A stretch of 64,000 bases of DNA, from NCBI RefSeq assembly GCF_020404405.1, contig NZ_JAIZDA010000001.1:248001-312000 (forward strand). Reading direction: 5' to 3'. Positions 61,842-64,000 of this stretch are shown here, in pieces. Position 1 is the stretch's first letter. Every line of letters starts with the position of its first letter. The DNA is from Novosphingobium sp. FKTRR1. Lineage in GTDB: Bacteria; Pseudomonadota; Alphaproteobacteria; Sphingomonadales; Sphingomonadaceae. The translations under genes and the position numbers were made by a program. The notes under the pieces were generated by a model. That model was not told the origin of the DNA. It did no database searches and saw only the letters and a list, made by a program, of their open reading frames with translations.

Positions 61842-61856
61842 ATTGTCAATAACAAT
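61842..61856. promoter_or_regulatory. Candidate FerC operator
   Basis: ATTGTCAATAACAAT, arms ATTGT/ACAAT with a 5-bp spacer, between divergent ferB (start 61773) and ferC (start 61887). It does not match the TGTATG-N5-CTAAC sites, consistent with a separate regulator. Confidence 0.5.
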
Positions 61857-61886
61857 CACTCTGCACACCTCAAAGGGCAAGACCGG

Positions 61887-62351
61887 ATGAACGATACCAG
61901 CGCCGGAACCGAAACCGCCTCGCTTCGCGGCATTTCGTCCGATCCGCTGCGCGACCGTCCGGGTTACGCCTTGCGCCGGGCCGCCAACGCGATGATGGCC
62001 GACCTGACCCGCCGCCTTGCCACCATCGACTTGCGCATTGCCGAAGCCTCAGTCCTGCTGCTGCTGGACAAACGCACCGATGCAACCGCAAGCGAGATCG
62101 GCCGGACGCTCGACATCCAGCGCGCCAACATGGTGCCGTTGCTTACCCGGCTTGAAACGGCGGGCCTGATCGAACGCCGCCCGATCGACGGCAAGTCGCA
62201 GGCCGTGCTGCTCACCGCGCTTGGCGCGATCCGCCGCGCCGAGGCCGACGCCATCACCACCGCCTTCGAGGACGATCTGCTTGCCCGCATTCCGGCTGCG
62301 CATCGCGACCATCTGGTTCCGGCGCTGACCGGACTGTGGGTTGAGGATTGA
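61887..62351 (+). CDS. ferC: MarR-family regulator of ferulate catabolism
   Basis: 154 residues. MarR core: ADLTRRLATIDLRIAEASVLLLLDKRTDATASEIGRTLDIQRANMVPLLTRLETAGLIERRPIDGKSQAVLLTALG. FerC of SYK-6 represses ferBA and is released by feruloyl-CoA and related CoA esters; position and family agree. Start at 61887 with AAAGGG. It probably represses its own gene and ferBA through the inverted repeat at 61842. Confidence 0.85.
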   Translation: MNDTSAGTETASLRGISSDPLRDRPGYALRRAANAMMADLTRRLATIDLRIAEASVLLLLDKRTDATASEIGRTLDIQRANMVPLLTRLETAGLIERRPIDGKSQAVLLTALGAIRRAEADAITTAFEDDLLARIPAAHRDHLVPALTGLWVED

Positions 62352-62418
62352 ACCACCGCCTCCATCCGATCCGAGCCACGGAATCGCCCCAAGGTTTCAC
62401 TTTTCCCGAAATACCATT

Positions 62419-62434
62419 TGTATGTCTTGCTAAC
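62419..62434. promoter_or_regulatory. Island operator candidate, copy L (ligE operon)
   Basis: TGTATG-TCTTG-CTAAC with ATT before and AAT after, 93 bp before the ligE start codon. Furthest right copy seen. Confidence 0.6.
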
Positions 62435-62526
62435 AATATTTAGGAATGGCTCAAGTCGTTAGCCCGCGTGCCATCGCGCAGGGCCAGAGCCGGGAAGGCC
62501 TGCGGCGGGGAAGAGGAGTTGAGCCT

Positions 62527-63369
62527 GTGGCAATCAACAACACGATCACGTTCTTTGACTTGCAGCACGCCAGCGGCTGCACGACCAGCCCGTTCGTCTG
62601 GGCAACCAAGTACGCGCTCAAGCACAAGGGCTTTGACCTCGACGTGGTCGATGGCGGGTTCATCGGCATCCTGGAACGGACCGGCGGCCGGTCGGAACGC
62701 CTGCCGGTCATCGTCGATGATGGGCACTGGGTGCTCGATTCGTGGCTGATCGCCGAATACCTTGACGAGAAGTATCCAGATCGGCCGACGCTGATCGGCG
62801 ACCCATCGGTCAAGCACCTCGCCCACTTCCTTGAATCGTGGCTATGGAAGACAGCGGTCAGCGTGTGGGCGCGCGCCTTTGCCGTGCAGTACCGTGACCG
62901 CTGCTTTGCCCACGACATCCCCTACATCGTCGAATCGCGCCGCCGGATGTGGGGTGCACCGATGGAAGACCTGATCGTCGGGCGCGAGGACAAGCTGGCG
63001 CAAGTCTCACCCGAACTCGAACTGCTGCGCGGCGTGCTGCGCGAAACGCCTTGGCTTGGTGGCGAAACCCCGAGCTATGCCGACTATCGCGCGCTCGCTG
63101 TCTTCCTGTGGTGCGCCAGTGTTGCAGACACGCCGCCACTGGCCGAGGACGATCCGCTGCGCGATTGGGTCGATCGCGGTTTCGACCTTTATGGCGGGCT
63201 TGGCCGCATTCCGGGCATGAGCCCGCTGTTCGGGTTGAAACGGCGCGAGGGCGATCCCGAACCGTTCGCCAAGGGCCCCGCACTTGTTGCCGGACTGGTC
63301 AAGCGCAACACCGGCCCCGCTTCCACCGCCGCCGAAACCGCACACATCACAGGCAAGACCAATGCGTAA
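62527..63369 (+). CDS. ligE: LigE/LigP-type glutathione-dependent beta-etherase
   Basis: 280 residues from a GTG start with AAGAGGAG 8 bp upstream; the longer frame from 62446 is rejected because SYK-6 LigE also begins M-A-x-NNTIT. Shared blocks: SGCTTSPFVWATKYALKHKGFDLD, GILERTGGRSERLPVIVDDG, DSWLIAEYLDEKYPDRP, ADYRALAVFLWCASVADTPPLAEDDPLRDWVDRGFDL, GMSPLFGLKRREGDPEPF. It cleaves the beta-aryl ether of the R-configured ketone with glutathione. An acyl-CoA synthetase gene overlaps its 3' end by 8 bp. Confidence 0.92.
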   Translation: MAINNTITFFDLQHASGCTTSPFVWATKYALKHKGFDLDVVDGGFIGILERTGGRSERLPVIVDDGHWVLDSWLIAEYLDEKYPDRPTLIGDPSVKHLAHFLESWLWKTAVSVWARAFAVQYRDRCFAHDIPYIVESRRRMWGAPMEDLIVGREDKLAQVSPELELLRGVLRETPWLGGETPSYADYRALAVFLWCASVADTPPLAEDDPLRDWVDRGFDLYGGLGRIPGMSPLFGLKRREGDPEPFAKGPALVAGLVKRNTGPASTAAETAHITGKTNA

Positions 63370-64000
63370 CATCGACTATTTCGACCGTTCGGCCACGCTT
63401 TACCCTGACCGCACCGTGCTGGTGGCCGATGGGCGCGACATCAGTTACGCGGAAATGCAGGGACTGACCCACCGCGTCGCCGGGGCGATGCTGGCACAGG
63501 GCCTTGCGCATCAGGAAGCGGTTGCGGTGATGAGCCCCAACCATCCCGCGGTACTGACAGCCATGCTTTCGCTGTGGCGCGCCAACGCGGCATGGATTCC
63601 TGTCAACACCCGCAACGCTCTGCCCGACAACATCGCCTATCTGACGTACGTGAGGGCGAGTTGGCTGTTCTATCATTCGCACTACAGCGCCGATGCGCTT
63701 GAAGTCGCGCGACAGGTGCCGACGATCCACACGCTGATCTGCCTTGACCAGAGCGATGCCGGCAACCCTTCGCTCGATGAGTTCATGCTGCCCGAAGGCT
63801 CTCCGCTGGTCCCCGACCTTGGCGACCCCACCGGCAATGGCGAGGAGCTGGCCGCGATCATCGCCACCGGCGGCACCACCGGCCCGGCCAAGGGTGTGCG
63901 CGTGCTCAACCGGAGCTGGGGCACGATGCTGGAAACGATCGGCAACGTCATGGCGGTCGAGGGCACGCCAGTGTTTCTGGCGACCGCACCGCTGACCCAT
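63362..64000 (+). CDS. AMP-forming acyl-CoA synthetase, N-terminal part (cut by window edge)
   Basis: 213 codons are visible and the frame is open at the right edge. The start ATG at 63362 overlaps the ligE stop. It reads MRNIDYFDRSATLYPDRTVLVADGRDISYAEMQGL, the usual start of the AMP-binding family, and later IIATGGTTGPAKGVRV, the P-loop (A3) motif. It would activate an aromatic or side-chain acid to its CoA ester, for instance the C3 acid formed after beta-ether cleavage. Co-transcribed with ligE. Confidence 0.85.
   Translation, partial: MRNIDYFDRSATLYPDRTVLVADGRDISYAEMQGLTHRVAGAMLAQGLAHQEAVAVMSPNHPAVLTAMLSLWRANAAWIPVNTRNALPDNIAYLTYVRASWLFYHSHYSADALEVARQVPTIHTLICLDQSDAGNPSLDEFMLPEGSPLVPDLGDPTGNGEELAAIIATGGTTGPAKGVRVLNRSWGTMLETIGNVMAVEGTPVFLATAPLTH

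Noticed and set aside
62446..62526. Upstream ATG of the ligE frame
   Set aside because: Homology to LigE begins at the GTG at 62527, which has a good ribosome site at the right distance.

Overview
The window reads as chromosomal DNA of a high-GC alphaproteobacterium of the Sphingomonadaceae, most likely Novosphingobium or a close relative. The basis is the TonB-dependent receptor style, the NTF2-fold/lignostilbene dioxygenase/LigM/LigW/FerAB gene set known from Sphingobium SYK-6 and Novosphingobium aromaticivorans, and GAGAGG-type ribosome binding sites. I saw no tRNA, rRNA, integrase, transposase or CRISPR array.

Layout. 1-4.8 kb: the end of a type II secretion operon (gspL, gspM, a gspC-like gene, gspD, gspK). 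4.8-8.0 kb: ordinary genes (SleB-like wall hydrolase, small lipoprotein, TylF-like methyltransferase, folB). From 8.1 kb to the right edge nearly every gene fits one theme: uptake and catabolism of lignin-derived aromatic dimers and monomers. 8.2-14.5 kb: two convergent operons, cmcJ-like oxygenase/lignostilbene dioxygenase 1/NmrA-like reductase (+) and LigM paralogue/LdpA-like lyase/SnoaL-like/DUF3237 (-). 14.6-22.8 kb: a MetE-like methyltransferase, AraC regulator, TonB receptor 1, folD, MarR 1, second LdpA-like gene and a LigD-type SDR. 22.8-27.7 kb: an operon MarR 2/aromatic acid transporter/Nu-class GST, divergent from lignostilbene dioxygenase 2/DUF3237. 27.7-34.1 kb: a five-gene operon transporter/aldehyde dehydrogenase/ligW/QorB-like/transporter. 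34.3-36.2 kb: two LigD-type dehydrogenases. 36.2-40.2 kb: ligM/metF/hydrolase divergent from purU. 40.3-45.1 kb: aldehyde dehydrogenase/amidohydrolase/SDR/ligF/hydrolase. 45.4-53.2 kb: TonB receptor 2, another aldehyde dehydrogenase, a LysE exporter with its Lrp regulator, an SDR, two SnoaL-like genes and an unknown gene. 53.2-57.8 kb: a quinohemoprotein dehydrogenase, a 4-cresol/eugenol-type flavoprotein with its cytochrome c, and a tiny Tat-signal protein. 58.7-62.4 kb: ferA, ferB and the divergent regulator ferC. 62.5 kb to the end: ligE and a truncated acyl-CoA synthetase.

How it could work together (inference from family knowledge): LigD-type dehydrogenases, LigE, LigF and the Nu-class GST would split beta-aryl ethers. 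LdpA-like lyases would remove the gamma carbon of diarylpropanes as formaldehyde to give stilbenes. The two dioxygenases would cut the stilbenes to vanillin-type and 5-formylferulate-type aldehydes. Aldehyde dehydrogenases, FerA/FerB and LigW would convert these to vanillate. LigM would pass the methoxyl carbon to tetrahydrofolate, and MetF, FolD and PurU would oxidise it to formate.

The strongest new observation is a 16-bp inverted repeat, TGTATG-N5-C(T/A)nAC and close variants. It occurs ten times with the same spacing, always in an intergenic region just ahead of one or two divergent operons of this set. It suggests a single MarR-type regulon covering 8-62 kb, including the folate biosynthesis gene folB. 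All assignments come from reading the sequence; no database search was run.
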